Shown here: positions 34,076 through 44,284 of the stretch, in pieces
Position numbering within the stretch: position 1 is the first letter of the stretch
Layout of the letters: each line of letters opens with the position of its first letter
Assembly: GCF_026262505.1 (NCBI RefSeq)
Contig: NC_067203.1
Span: 6,882,001 to 6,946,000, forward strand
Reading direction: 5' to 3'
Source of the DNA: Trichomonas vaginalis G3
Lineage: Eukaryota > Parabasalia > Trichomonadida > Trichomonadidae
Length of the DNA stretch: 64,000 bases
Program-made: the position numbers and the translations under genes
Notes under the pieces: generated by a model
Database searches by the model: none
What the model was told of the DNA's origin: nothing
Seen by the model: the letters and a program-made list of their open reading frames with translations, nothing else

Positions 34076-34837
34076 TTGTTCATCTAATAAAATTTGTTCA
34101 TTCTCCTCCTCTTTGAATTCATTGAATTCTTCGGAACTTAAATATCTGTTTAATAGAGAATCCGAGTTTTCGTTGTCTTCATCTTGAAATGGCCAATTCT
34201 TTCTTATATTGTTATCTTTATCATGAGTTTCTATAGAAAAATCATTTTTATCCTTTTGTTTACTTTCTTCATCATAATCGATATCACTATCATTCTCACT
34301 ATAAGAATCTTCAGCATCTTCATTTGGTAAAATTGTCTCATATAATTTATTTTTATTTCCATCTGAAATTGTTACTTTATACTCTCCTTCTAACATTTTT
34401 TTAATTTCATCAACAGGATTGAATACTTCCTGAAGACAATTGAAATTTATGATTTTAATTGCTTCTTCTATTATGTTATTGCTCATATACAACGCAAACT
34501 TGGCTGCCCACAATAAATTTTCGTCATTTTGTGATATTTGATTAATCTTTTTGTCTTGATCTTCAGAAGTTTTTATACTGTTTACAATCGGAATTGAAAA
34601 TAAGTTAAAAGGCTTCTTTTTTCTTTTAATATTGATAGTAATTTTGTTATTACAGCGCAAATTATCCAGAACACCTAAATTTTTGTTATTTGTTGTTAAT
34701 TCGAATGTGTTTAGAGGTAAACTTAGCTTGTGAGATATATATAAATAAAGTGTTAATGCTTTAACCGCTCTTGGTGGAATGACATATAATTTTGTATCCT
34801 TATAAATAAATTTAATGTAGTTTTCCATTTTTGTCAC
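33782..34837 (-). CDS. MULE transposase N-terminal region (copy 2)
   Basis: 351 codons starting MTKMENYIKFIYKDTKLYVI. The first 70 residues have the strand-helix-strand pattern of a ubiquitin-like fold (LNTFELTTNNKNLGVLDNLR, then KITINIKRKKK), an inference by eye. A helical region, an acidic linker (NDSDIDYDEESKQ) and the 16-residue repeats follow. It overlaps the catalytic frame by 41 bases in a different frame. In an undamaged relative the two would presumably be one protein of about 1090 residues. Start chosen at the first ATG after the non-coding interior. Confidence 0.7.
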   Translation of the reverse strand: MTKMENYIKFIYKDTKLYVIPPRAVKALTLYLYISHKLSLPLNTFELTTNNKNLGVLDNLRCNNKITINIKRKKKPFNLFSIPIVNSIKTSEDQDKKINQISQNDENLLWAAKFALYMSNNIIEEAIKIINFNCLQEVFNPVDEIKKMLEGEYKVTISDGNKNKLYETILPNEDAEDSYSENDSDIDYDEESKQKDKNDFSIETHDKDNNIRKNWPFQDEDNENSDSLLNRYLSSEEFNEFKEEENEQILLDEQTATISGVTAQNSNIRQTATINAVSFPNSNQRQTATISGVTAQNSNIRQNETISGVSPPNTNQRQTATINAVSFPNTNQRQTATISGVSKTNKDKMQQ

Positions 34838-35752
34838 TTTTTAAGATCTTACAAAATATAGTTGATTTTTATCACTATTGAAATAAGATAAATAATGTAA
34901 GGACTCTAATTTTGTTATAAATATGAATGAAAACAGTAAAATGGATAACTTAAATATATAAAAATAAATATTGGAACAAAGCTATAACAAATTTTCATTC
35001 TTATTTATAAATTGATAAACCAAAGTAATACATTTTATTACATTTCGTGTAACATATACTAATATATAGATATTTTTTGAGATAATGTATTTATCTGTAA
35101 AAATTGTATGTGATCAAATTTGATTGATAAATTTATTCAGTAATAATAAATTGCATGTACAATATATTATTGTCTTGCCATTTTTTTGCTCATAATAAAA
35201 AATCTTTAAAAATGCTAACAATAAAAGAGTATTAAGTAAAAATTTATACATCCAAAATATATTTCAGTAACAGCATAATACGCCTATGCTAATTTTTAGT
35301 TCTTAAATTAAATAGATGTCCCTAATCCCATAGATATTCACCAAACTTGGCAAATTCTGAACGTGATCTACATATCCCTAGCAAGTAGATCATATTGGTA
35401 TACGTATCTTGATCAAATAAAAAGAATATTTGTTGAATAATTTCTGTTCAAATTAAAAGTTCTTCAACTTACGGTAAATCTATCTGCCTTAAAAAGTATT
35501 ACGATATTATGCAAAGTCAATTTTCTCCAAAAAAATATTTGAAGATGATACTTTAAGTATACCAAAAATACAAGAATTTTGAGAGAACTCAATGAATTTT
35601 TGTGAAGGTGGAGTTAAATTGAGAAGATTTTTGGTCAGAGAAAAACAAAAATTACTATCTGATAAAATGGTATTAAAATGAAAAAAGTTTAAACAAAGGA
35701 AATGAAGAATTTATATTATATTAGAATTTAAAGAGTAAATATAAAAGATTGA
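34838..35752. other. Non-coding interior of MULE copy 2
   Basis: AT-rich and near-identical to 3606-4527 of copy 1. No gene. Confidence 0.6.
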
Positions 35753-35928
35753 GAGAAAGGGACAAACTATCCAGTGTCACTTTTCAAAGGAATAAAAAAA
35801 ATAATAAAGATGAAATAATAACATGAAATCTTATATAAATATAATTTTATCTAAATAGATAAATGAATTAAGCAGTTTACAGTTATATATATTTAATGAG
35901 AGACAATATCTAGTTCTATGGTAGAAAT

Positions 35929-36178
35929 GGCTCTTAGACTCAAATAAGTAACACAGATAGAAAGTACTCAGTATAACAATTATATATGTACACTCAAAGT
36001 TAGTCGCTGCTAAAATCTTAACCTTGCATTTCGGGAAAATCTGACAAATGGCTCTTAGACTCAAATAAGTAACACAGATAGAAAGTACTCAGTATAACAA
36101 TTATATATGTACACTCAAAGTTAGTCGCTGCTAAAATCTTAACCTTGCATTTCGGGAAAATCTGACTAATGGCTCTTA
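35929..36178. repeat. 121-bp tandem repeat in the nested MULE
   Basis: Two units plus a partial unit (GGCTCTTAGACTC at 35929, 36050, 36171). Confidence 0.85.
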
Positions 36179-36325
36179 GACTTGTTTTGATAATTAATTC
36201 TTCAATTATATTATAATTTATAACAAATTTCCTCAAACTATCTGTATGTCATTCAATTCCCGGCTACTACATTCAATGATGGACCATTTCCTTCAAATTT
36301 TGAAATACCTTATTCAATTTGTTGT

Positions 36326-38008
36326 ATGGAGCCCGTGATATTCAACACTATGGAGCTCCTCCAGTTTGGTATCCAAGAAGAGATAAAAGCTAGCATGGGC
36401 TACTCTCAAAAATGCAGGAAAGAATACTCCACGATCGAATACAAATGTAAGTATCCACAATGTCAAGCTAAATTCAAAGTCCGGATAATAGATCAAGATA
36501 AATATGAACTACTAATCCACTCTGACTCTCATGATCATTCTGCACCTCCGAAATCAACAAAAACAATATCCTCATTATTTGTCAGAAATTATCTTAAACA
36601 TTACTTTGAAAACAATATGAATCATGCTACAGCTCAACTTAAGTGTTTCCAAGACTTAAATATTTCATATACAGACGAAGAGTTACTTTCAATATTTGCA
36701 CAAGGTCCAGATGCATTACGTAAATTTGCTCAAAGAGCTGAAATTGTTTCCAAACGCTTTAGTTCGGATGAAAAAGTTTCTTTAGCTATCTTTGTCGAAT
36801 CTGTTCAAGAAAGTTGTCCAGAAGATTTAATTGAATTTATCTCTGAGCCGGGAAAACTAGTTTTTTTATATGCACCTTTCGAAGCGAAGGCCCTTGGTCA
36901 CCAAATTTCTACGTTTCACATCGATTCAACGTATAAACTTCTAAGGGCTAACATTCCATTATATGCACTCACAGGAAAAACAGAACATACTATTGTTTTT
37001 CCTTTTTTGTATTTCTTTATTTCTCCTGACACAAGCGAAAATATTCAATATTGTGTTTGTCGTTATTTTCAATATATTAATAGAGAACCCGAGATGATAA
37101 GTATGGACTGCGCCCCACAAATAGCCGAGGCAATTGAGCGAGGTATTCCAAACTGTCATATTCTTTGGTGTGGCGTGCATGTCCTTCGCGCCATATTAAG
37201 AAAAGCGGATAAGTTTAAATCACGAGACAATTTTGAAGAATTTTATAATCTAATGAAATTATTAGTATTCGATACTAAAGAAGAATCTCCCGAGGAAGAA
37301 CAGAACCAAGAAGAAGAAAATCCTAGAGAGGAACCAGCTCAATCTCACTTACTTCAAGCAGAAGAAATTGAAGAAGAGGAACAATATGAAGAAGAATTCA
37401 TCGAAAATGAATTTCAACCTTCTCAAATCTTTTTACCACGAGAATCTTCTGATGATCCAAACGATTCTGAATTTATTCCAGAAGAAGAAACGTTTGAAAC
37501 AAGTGAAGAAGTTCCAGAGCACCTCACTCAAGAAGAAGCTGCAGACCTAGATGCAGTTTATGATCGAATTCTTGAAATTCTTTCCACTGAACCGAAAGCC
37601 CAAAAGTACTTCGATAGGCAATGGAGGCATCATTTAGATCGTTGGAATAAGCGCTATCGCAACGGAGGTGACGCGACTAATAACGTCAGTGAGTCACATT
37701 TCAAAGTTCTCAAGCATTCTTATTTCCCAGAGAGAAGGAATATTCGATTAGACGATTTTGTTGTTGAATTATACACAACGGTTGTTCCAGCATTATTGAT
37801 TAAATTTAAAGTTCAATTAATCAATAGTGATAAAGTTGTTCGTATATTACGAAAAGCTAATGACCATGAACAAATATTGGAAAACAAAAAAGTCGAATGT
37901 TTGAAAATGCTTGAAGCAATATATTCAAGTTTGCAACAAGGATCAATAGATTCAAATCTTGTTTATTGTACTTTAAAGGTACTTTTAAAAAAGAAACAAT
38001 TAATGTAA
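36326..38008 (+). CDS. MULE transposase with FLYWCH-like zinc finger, intact
   Basis: 560 codons. Residues 30-75 form a FLYWCH/WRKY-type zinc finger (CRKEYSTIEYKCKYPQCQAK and later HSDSHDHS). The catalytic core shows Asp200 (FHIDSTYKLL), Asp261 (ISMDCAPQIAEAI), His in WCGVHVLRA, and Glu456 (NNVSESHFK). A long acidic insertion (about residues 315-410, EEEQNQEEENPREEP) separates the second Asp from the Glu. The C-terminus is helical. The gene fills most of the element and has no stop or frame change, so the element could be active. A deletion derivative at 23421-24515 is evidence of past mobility. The first ATG was used; ATG codons slightly downstream are possible. Confidence 0.85.
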   Translation: MEPVIFNTMELLQFGIQEEIKASMGYSQKCRKEYSTIEYKCKYPQCQAKFKVRIIDQDKYELLIHSDSHDHSAPPKSTKTISSLFVRNYLKHYFENNMNHATAQLKCFQDLNISYTDEELLSIFAQGPDALRKFAQRAEIVSKRFSSDEKVSLAIFVESVQESCPEDLIEFISEPGKLVFLYAPFEAKALGHQISTFHIDSTYKLLRANIPLYALTGKTEHTIVFPFLYFFISPDTSENIQYCVCRYFQYINREPEMISMDCAPQIAEAIERGIPNCHILWCGVHVLRAILRKADKFKSRDNFEEFYNLMKLLVFDTKEESPEEEQNQEEENPREEPAQSHLLQAEEIEEEEQYEEEFIENEFQPSQIFLPRESSDDPNDSEFIPEEETFETSEEVPEHLTQEEAADLDAVYDRILEILSTEPKAQKYFDRQWRHHLDRWNKRYRNGGDATNNVSESHFKVLKHSYFPERRNIRLDDFVVELYTTVVPALLIKFKVQLINSDKVVRILRKANDHEQILENKKVECLKMLEAIYSSLQQGSIDSNLVYCTLKVLLKKKQLM

Positions 38009-38295
38009 AAGATTCAAATAATTTTTTATTATTATTTTATTAATTTTTTAAAATAAGGTTAATAAAAAAGTGACACTGGATAGTTTGTCCCACACTCAAA
38101 GATTGAAAGAAAGAATAATAATAGGATTCTTGAATGCAACATTTGGAATGATGTTTCCAGTTGTAGATGTGTTAAGCAAAGAGAGATAATGATAGTTTCT
38201 TGAGTTTTTGCAATTAACCATCCTCAATGACTATTGTTTTAATATAATTTTTAAATTTTTTAAAACTGACATTTTAGTTGTATATTTTTTCTAAC

Positions 38296-39876
38296 AAAGG
38301 TACATTCACTAGGCGATAACAGTAAAATGGGATGAAAATATGATAAATAGCATCCCTATATAGTGCCAAACAATATTTATACGGGCCAAGAAAATTTGGC
38401 TATAGATTTGGCGAGTTATAAAACTTAGAAAATTGAGAGGGATTTTTATTTTTGAATTTTTTTGGAAAGTTAAAATTGCGATTAAAAATCGATTTCCGGG
38501 AGAACTAAGCATCTCATCATATATTTAAATCGATAAAAATATTAAATAATAGTTGAATAGTATAACAACATGAAATTATGGCTGAATCTACAGAAAAAAT
38601 GAACATATTTGACATTTTTGAAAATTCATACGTTAGATGGTGACAGGCTCATAAACTATACTTTAGCTAAGATTGATATATGGTTTCAACAACACATGGT
38701 TAAAATCGTAAAAATATTTTAGATTTCAAAAAGATATATATGGTAATATAATGGAACAAAGTCAACAAATAGCATGTTAAATATGTTATAATTAACTTTT
38801 TATTAGATCCAATAGTAGATATCGAATGGTTTCCAGCTTTATGGTTAAATATTTTCTTTTCGAGCTTCTCTTTAACTGTTGTATTAAGGTTGTAAATTTT
38901 TGATGCTAGAAACTATGGAATCTTCTTTGCTGCTGCATTTTTCTTGAGAGTTCTTGCAATTTCGAATAGATCTGCGCATTGTATGAAATGGAGGCTTTAA
39001 AATATCTTGAAAACAGAATAGGACTGCTTTTCCAAAGGAATGCTTACTTGTAAATCAGAGAGTTTCAAAATTGAGAGCAAGATTATCATCATAACTTTCG
39101 ATTTTGCTGCGAAAAAGGAAGACAAGTAATTAACAAATCATTTACTGTTGTTCATCAAAAGAAGAAAACTTTGATAACAACTAATGATGATAAAATCAAG
39201 CTATCTTTTAATATTTTAAATTGATAAGACATTCAAAATATTTGAATGGTTTAAAATATTTTCTTTTAATTTCTATAAGATATTATCATGATTATATAAT
39301 AAAATTTAAATTTTTATTCAAAAAGGCAATATTTCAAACTTTTAATTTCAAAAATCTTAATTCTGCAATAAGTGTATTTAATTGTAGCAAATTTAATGAT
39401 CCTTCGTCATGCTTAGCAATTTGGAACTCATAAATTAATGATTTCTTCAAGTAAAATTCTGCATTATTTCAAAAGTCAATAATTCTCTAGTAACTTTTCT
39501 TCAAACCCTAACCATTATATTATATGTATAATGGAGAATAATTGCAAAGAAAGATAGCCGAATTTACTGGGTAGTTCTTGTGATGCGAAATAATTGCAAA
39601 TTAACACATAGTTTTAACAGCATCAATCTCTTTTTGCTCTCATTTAAATGCATTCGCACACTTTAATTTTGAAATATAAGAGTTTTGGAAATTATCAAAT
39701 TTATCTGCTCAAATACTATAGATCTTCATAAGTGTTAATAGAATCACCAGCCTTACATATAGTGTTTAATATAATGATGCACATCATACTGGATTTATTC
39801 CTTATTCATCTAGTTATTATAAGATTTACAACCCCATGAAAATTTAAAATTTTGTCAAAAATAGTGAATGTACCTT
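38296..39876. mobile_element. AAAGGTAC-TIR element nested in MULE copy 2
   Basis: Orthologous to 4840-6421 of copy 1, with the same TTTTCTAAC flanks. No transposase. Confidence 0.7.
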
Positions 39877-39920
39877 TTTTCTAACACAACTATCAATAAA
39901 TTGTAATATCATTATACTAT

Positions 39921-40708
39921 ATATTAATATGAATTTTTATAGAAAAGCTTTATTTTTTTCTCAATTTTTAATTTCATTTCAGTCTCTAAACTTTCTTACT
40001 ATGTAAAAACGTATTATTATAGTAATAAAATAAAATACATGTTTATTCGATCTCGTATTTCAAAAAAATAAAATTACTTATATAAAAAGATTCTCTTTAG
40101 TCAACTTTCTTTTTGAATCTCTAATAAGTTTTTACTGTTGCTTCTATATATTAAGTATTGATTCTTGTAGTAAAGAAAATCCGGAACGTTTATTTATTAG
40201 AATACTCGAACTTTGACTTACATATTACTAATTGTAATTATTTTCAAGAGCTATTTCTATTACTCCTACTTGTTCGGCTTAAAATCTGCTATATTGTTAA
40301 GATAAACTAAGTCTAAATTTTGAACCATTTTTTGAAGTTTAAAGTGTAATACATATCGATTTTTTATCCGAATTTAAGAATTGCTTCAAAGTTTTAGCGT
40401 GAAATCGTGCATTTTTTCTAATGAAATTGTTATTATAAGATAAGCAATCTGAGTTTTTTTGAATAATATGTCACTACACATGATAGAGCGTTACGTGCTG
40501 AAAAGTTACGCTTCGTTCTGAAAGTGGTAATGAAGTTTTATTAGAATTCATCAAAAAAACGTATGAAAATAATCGTATGTCAAAATGTGAGCACTTCTCA
40601 AAATTTGCTCACATTTTGACTATTTTTGTGAGATCTTCCTCACAATTTTTTGACAAACGTACAAAAAAGTGCCAAAATGTGAGCAAATGTGAGCAATTTT
40701 TATATCTC
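39921..40708. repeat. Right TIR of MULE copy 2
   Basis: 788 bp, inverted complement of 30347-31134. Confidence 0.9.
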
Positions 40709-41979
40709 GTTTTAAGTCACCCCCTTTCAATGACTCAGATATCTTAGAATAGTTTGAAAAGTTTGTTGTGTTCTTATTTAGAGCTTGCATAATGAGTTGT
40801 CGGTTGTGTTGTATTTCTCTCATAGACGCTGTTTCATTTGACATTTTTATTATAGATAAAATATGCTTCCAATAGAAAAAGAAAATTCTAGAGTTGCTAC
40901 AACTAAACCATTAGATGAACTTTTTACTAATGTCGGTCAAAAGTTTGAGACAGATACCGTAAAGCATGAAGGCTATCGTTTTGACTACCCATTAAGATGG
41001 TTAAGAGACCCATCCGTCACAAAGCTATTGGCTTTCGTAGAATGAAGTTCATTTCAGAAGCCATACATGGTTTCCCATTTACGGTCGGTTTTGAAGTTCG
41101 ATACTATAACAAAGAAAAACGTATGTATGAGAAATTTGAACAGGGAAAACTTTTACAAGTTAATTTGCTTATAAACTTAGAAACAACTCTTCAAGCTTTT
41201 CAAGAAAAAAATAAACGATATCTATATTGAATATGCAAACCAGTTTAACATTGACGAAGGAGAATACCATCTCGATATTATTTATGACAGGAAAAATGCA
41301 ACTGTTCAAATCAATAAAATAGAAGACCTTGGAGAAACGTTTATATTTCTACAAAATATAAACACTTGGCATGGTATAGATTTTTGAGGATGTTAAATCA
41401 GCCTGCAGAATATCCAGTACACCCGGACTATTATGAAGTCGAAAACCCTAATGGAACATATGAAAATATTTTCGACCCAGATGCTATTATTGTTCATGCT
41501 TCATTTTCTGGTGCGCAAAAACTCTTTTTTATGTCTGATGAATGACTTTTACGAAAAACCTACAAAGTTATATGAACCGCCGAGTGGAAGTATTTCAGAC
41601 TTTCAAGTATGGTTTACTACAGATGGAAGAAAAAGAATAATTCCATTATACCATGCGTTTTACTTAGAACTTAGTTTCATATACAACTACTATCGAACGA
41701 TAAAAATATAATTTTTTAATACGGTTGAGGTGTTGGATTTGGTTGCCAACTAGACTGTGGTGCAGGTTCAGGCTGTTGTATAACAGGAGCTTGCTCTTCT
41801 GGTTCAGGGTCTTTAAGGTATAATACCAACAAAACTGACCTACTCTTTTACCAATATTTTTGACACCGTTCCATACTCCTCTTCCGACAGATTTTATTAC
41901 ATTCCATATACCTCTTCCAACATTTCGAAAGAAGTTTCCAATACTACTGAAGAAACCCATTTTTACTAGTAGTAAAAAT

Positions 41980-42342
41980 CTAATGTCCACCTAGTCTCTT
42001 ACGTTTCCTGTTGAGTTCCATAGCATTCTTTAACTGGAGCTCATACATTCTGTTTCTCCTCTGGTAGAAAACATATTCTGGGTCAACTCCTGTGTTCGCG
42101 TCATCTGCATAAAGTTGTTTATATCCCACTTCAGGGTTTGTATAAAACTCTTTCCATCTCATATTTGCATACCATGGTGGCAAACCTAACGCAGCGTCAT
42201 TTGACATGGCAGTTTGCATTTGTACATCTGTTGGCACTTGACCATAGTTTGCCATTGCAGTTTGTATTCTAACTTCATTTGGAATATTCTCTGGGTTTGG
42301 TTGTCCAGGTTGCTGTGCATTCGCTAAGTTCTGTGCGTCCAT
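41980..42342 (-). CDS. Maverick A copy of the 120-residue protein
   Basis: Same 120-residue protein as at 47501-47863 in copy B, apparently whole. Function unknown; its place next to the 80-residue amphipathic protein suggests a virion role. Confidence 0.6.
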   Translation of the reverse strand: MDAQNLANAQQPGQPNPENIPNEVRIQTAMANYGQVPTDVQMQTAMSNDAALGLPPWYANMRWKEFYTNPEVGYKQLYADDANTGVDPEYVFYQRRNRMYELQLKNAMELNRKRKRLGGH

Positions 42343-43434
42343 TTAATATTAGATAAAAATATCTCTTACGAGTACATATGCTGAATATTTGCAGGCATTA
42401 GTTCATCTTCATATTCTCTGTACTTTTCTGCCACGTCAAATAAATAAATGACACAATGGAAAAAACCTAAAACAAGTAGTCCTATTTCAAACCACATTTA
42501 CTTACTATAAAATTTCTTTATTGTGACACTTTCTCCGGTTTATAGGACCTCTCTCATATTCTATCTTGTCATATATAAACTCATAGTATGTATGTCCTCT
42601 AACCATCTCATAACGGTTTCCAAACCACTTTTATCGGATGTAAAGTAAAAGCATGGATGGTTATGTATAACGTCTAAAGTTTCTAAAGAGTCTCTCAAAG
42701 TCCAGTCTACTTGGTATTGAAAATCCCATGTGTTATAGAACGGCGGGTCCACTATAAAGAAAACATTTTCCTTGTCTTTATATTTTCATACAACTCTGTC
42801 CAATGACATCTCACAAACTCTATACCCTCAATATATTTTTCTATGTCCTCTTTGAAAACATTTGTATAGTTAAGATATAAAACTTTTGACATAAGTGTTT
42901 CAATGTCATGAACTCTTATAGCACACTATATAATAGTCTAGCAGATATACTATTCCAGTCTATATATTCTGCTTTTTTCAAAACCTCTCTCACAATATTT
43001 TTCTTATCTAATGGTATACGTTCCATCTTACCTTATAGGTATCTTTTCTTTTAACTCTTTCAATATATTATTTGTGTCTGGAATATGTTTGAGACGGTCC
43101 ATATAGTTGTCGAAGTCATTGCATATAATCTTGAGTCTGGGAATATTGTATGACATAAATGGGATATATAGAAACTTCCACCGAACAAATCTACAAATAT
43201 TAGACATTCGGTAGTTTCTTAAGTTGTCTCAATATAATATCTTTACATCTACTCTTATTTCCAAAGAACGGTAACGGTGGTTTTGTAAAATTCATTCTCT
43301 ATAATAATAATAAAATGTTTTTTACCCGAAAGTGGCAGAAAAGTGACAAAACATGAAAACATATATAATTGTTGAAAAGCGACACATTTATATAATGTTT
43401 TCGACCCAGAAGACTAACATTTTCCGAATAAAAA

Positions 43435-43627
43435 CTTCATTTATACTAAACATCTTCGGGGCTAGAGGGCGCAACGCGCCTGGAAGCCCTCTGAATATAA
43501 ACTTCATTTATACTAAACATCTTCAGGGCTAGAGGGCGCAACGCGCCTGGAAGCCCTCTGAATATAAACTTCATTTATACTAAACATCTTCAGGGCTAGA
43601 GGGCGCAACGCGCCTGGAAGCCCCACT
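43435..43627. repeat. 67-bp tandem repeats at the Maverick A terminus
   Basis: Three units (CTTCATTTATACTAAACATC at 43435, 43502, 43569), each with the GC-rich near-palindrome GGGCGCAACGCGCC. The last unit reaches the element end (complement AGTGGGGCTTCC). Copy B has a single GC-rich unit at 46297-46331 and unrelated sequence after it. Confidence 0.8.
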
Positions 43628-44284
43628 ACCTTTTTTGATTCCCAGACCAGAATAATTTCTAATTATAATTCGTAAAAATATATGTATATCTCATTATTAC
43701 ATCATTTAATATATTTTTAGTTAAATAGTCACTATTTTCACAATTTTTATTATTAATTACTGAACTAAACAGGTTTCAAATAGAAAGAGTATAAAAGATA
43801 AGTGTTTTTCTACATGTGTTTCGATAAGAATTATAATAATTGATGGTTTTTACAGCCAAATTTATTTTATTATTTAAATTTCAATGAAAAAAGATAAGAA
43901 TTTTTTAATAAAAATTTTTATTAAGAATTTTTTTTTGTAAAATTGACACTGGGATGACGATAGGGATGGGATCTTATCCACCCCGTTCATTTGGGGAAAT
44001 TGCAGATCTATATTCCTAAATCTTAGCCGTTAAGGCTGTTCTGAAAATATTTTTTTTTCGAAAAAATTCGAAAAAAATTCTTAAAATTCAAAAATTCCTT
44101 AATTCCTGAGGATTTTGGAAAAAAGTTTTTACATGAACATGTGTATATTATATGAAGTATATTGATAAGGTAAAAATCAAATTTTATTGCATATTCATCG
44201 AGAAAATAAACTAACGAATCCCTCAAAATTGAGAGGGTAATCCTCCTCCTCTCAAATAAACGTACATACGGGGGCACCCTTAAC
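43628..44284. other. Host flank upstream of the ankyrin gene
   Basis: AT-rich up to about 44200. An 89-codon reverse frame at 44023-44292 is not convincing. The promoter of the ankyrin gene should be here. Confidence 0.4.

Larger units (their letters stand above)
35753..38097 (+). mobile_element. Complete FLYWCH-type MULE nested in MULE copy 2
   Basis: Ends GAGAAAGGGACAAACTATCC and (inverted) GAGTGTGGGACAAACTATCC, followed by AGTGTCACTTTT. The 9-bp duplication AAAGATTGA lies at 35744-35752 and 38098-38106, and copy 1 has the empty site at about 4522. The element is 2345 bp with one intact transposase gene, so it looks whole. It was inserted after the two large MULE copies separated. Confidence 0.9.
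30347..40708 (-). mobile_element. Large Mutator-like element, copy 2 (complete ends)
   Basis: Starts GAGATATAAAAATTGC and ends with its complement, with 788-bp TIRs. The length of 10.4 kb includes a nested 2.35-kb MULE (35753-38097) and a nested 1.6-kb AAAGGTAC element (38296-39876); the core is about 6.4 kb. It encodes a split transposase on the minus strand. The right end lies in Maverick DNA: 40709 onward is the reverse complement of 51196 downward, and 51188-51196 is the empty site. The left flank is unrelated to Maverick. The two halves therefore come from two different insertion events. Confidence 0.9.
40709..43627 (-). mobile_element. Maverick/Polinton copy A, truncated fossil
   Basis: Reverse complement of the first part of copy B. 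From 43627 inward it carries the terminal repeat region, the Dam-type methyltransferase, the small membrane protein, the 120- and 80-residue proteins, the 281-residue protein and the start of the tail-fibre-like gene, then stops at the MULE at 40708. It is truncated and broken, with about half a dozen breaks. Its high identity to copy B implies a young copy. It lacks the MULE remnant that interrupts copy B between the 80- and 281-residue genes. Confidence 0.85.

Noticed and set aside
33357-34116. Plus-strand frames rich in LHLLLQFVFDLCLEMK repeats
   Set aside because: Antisense of the 48-bp transposase minisatellite. The same holds for 2422-2894.
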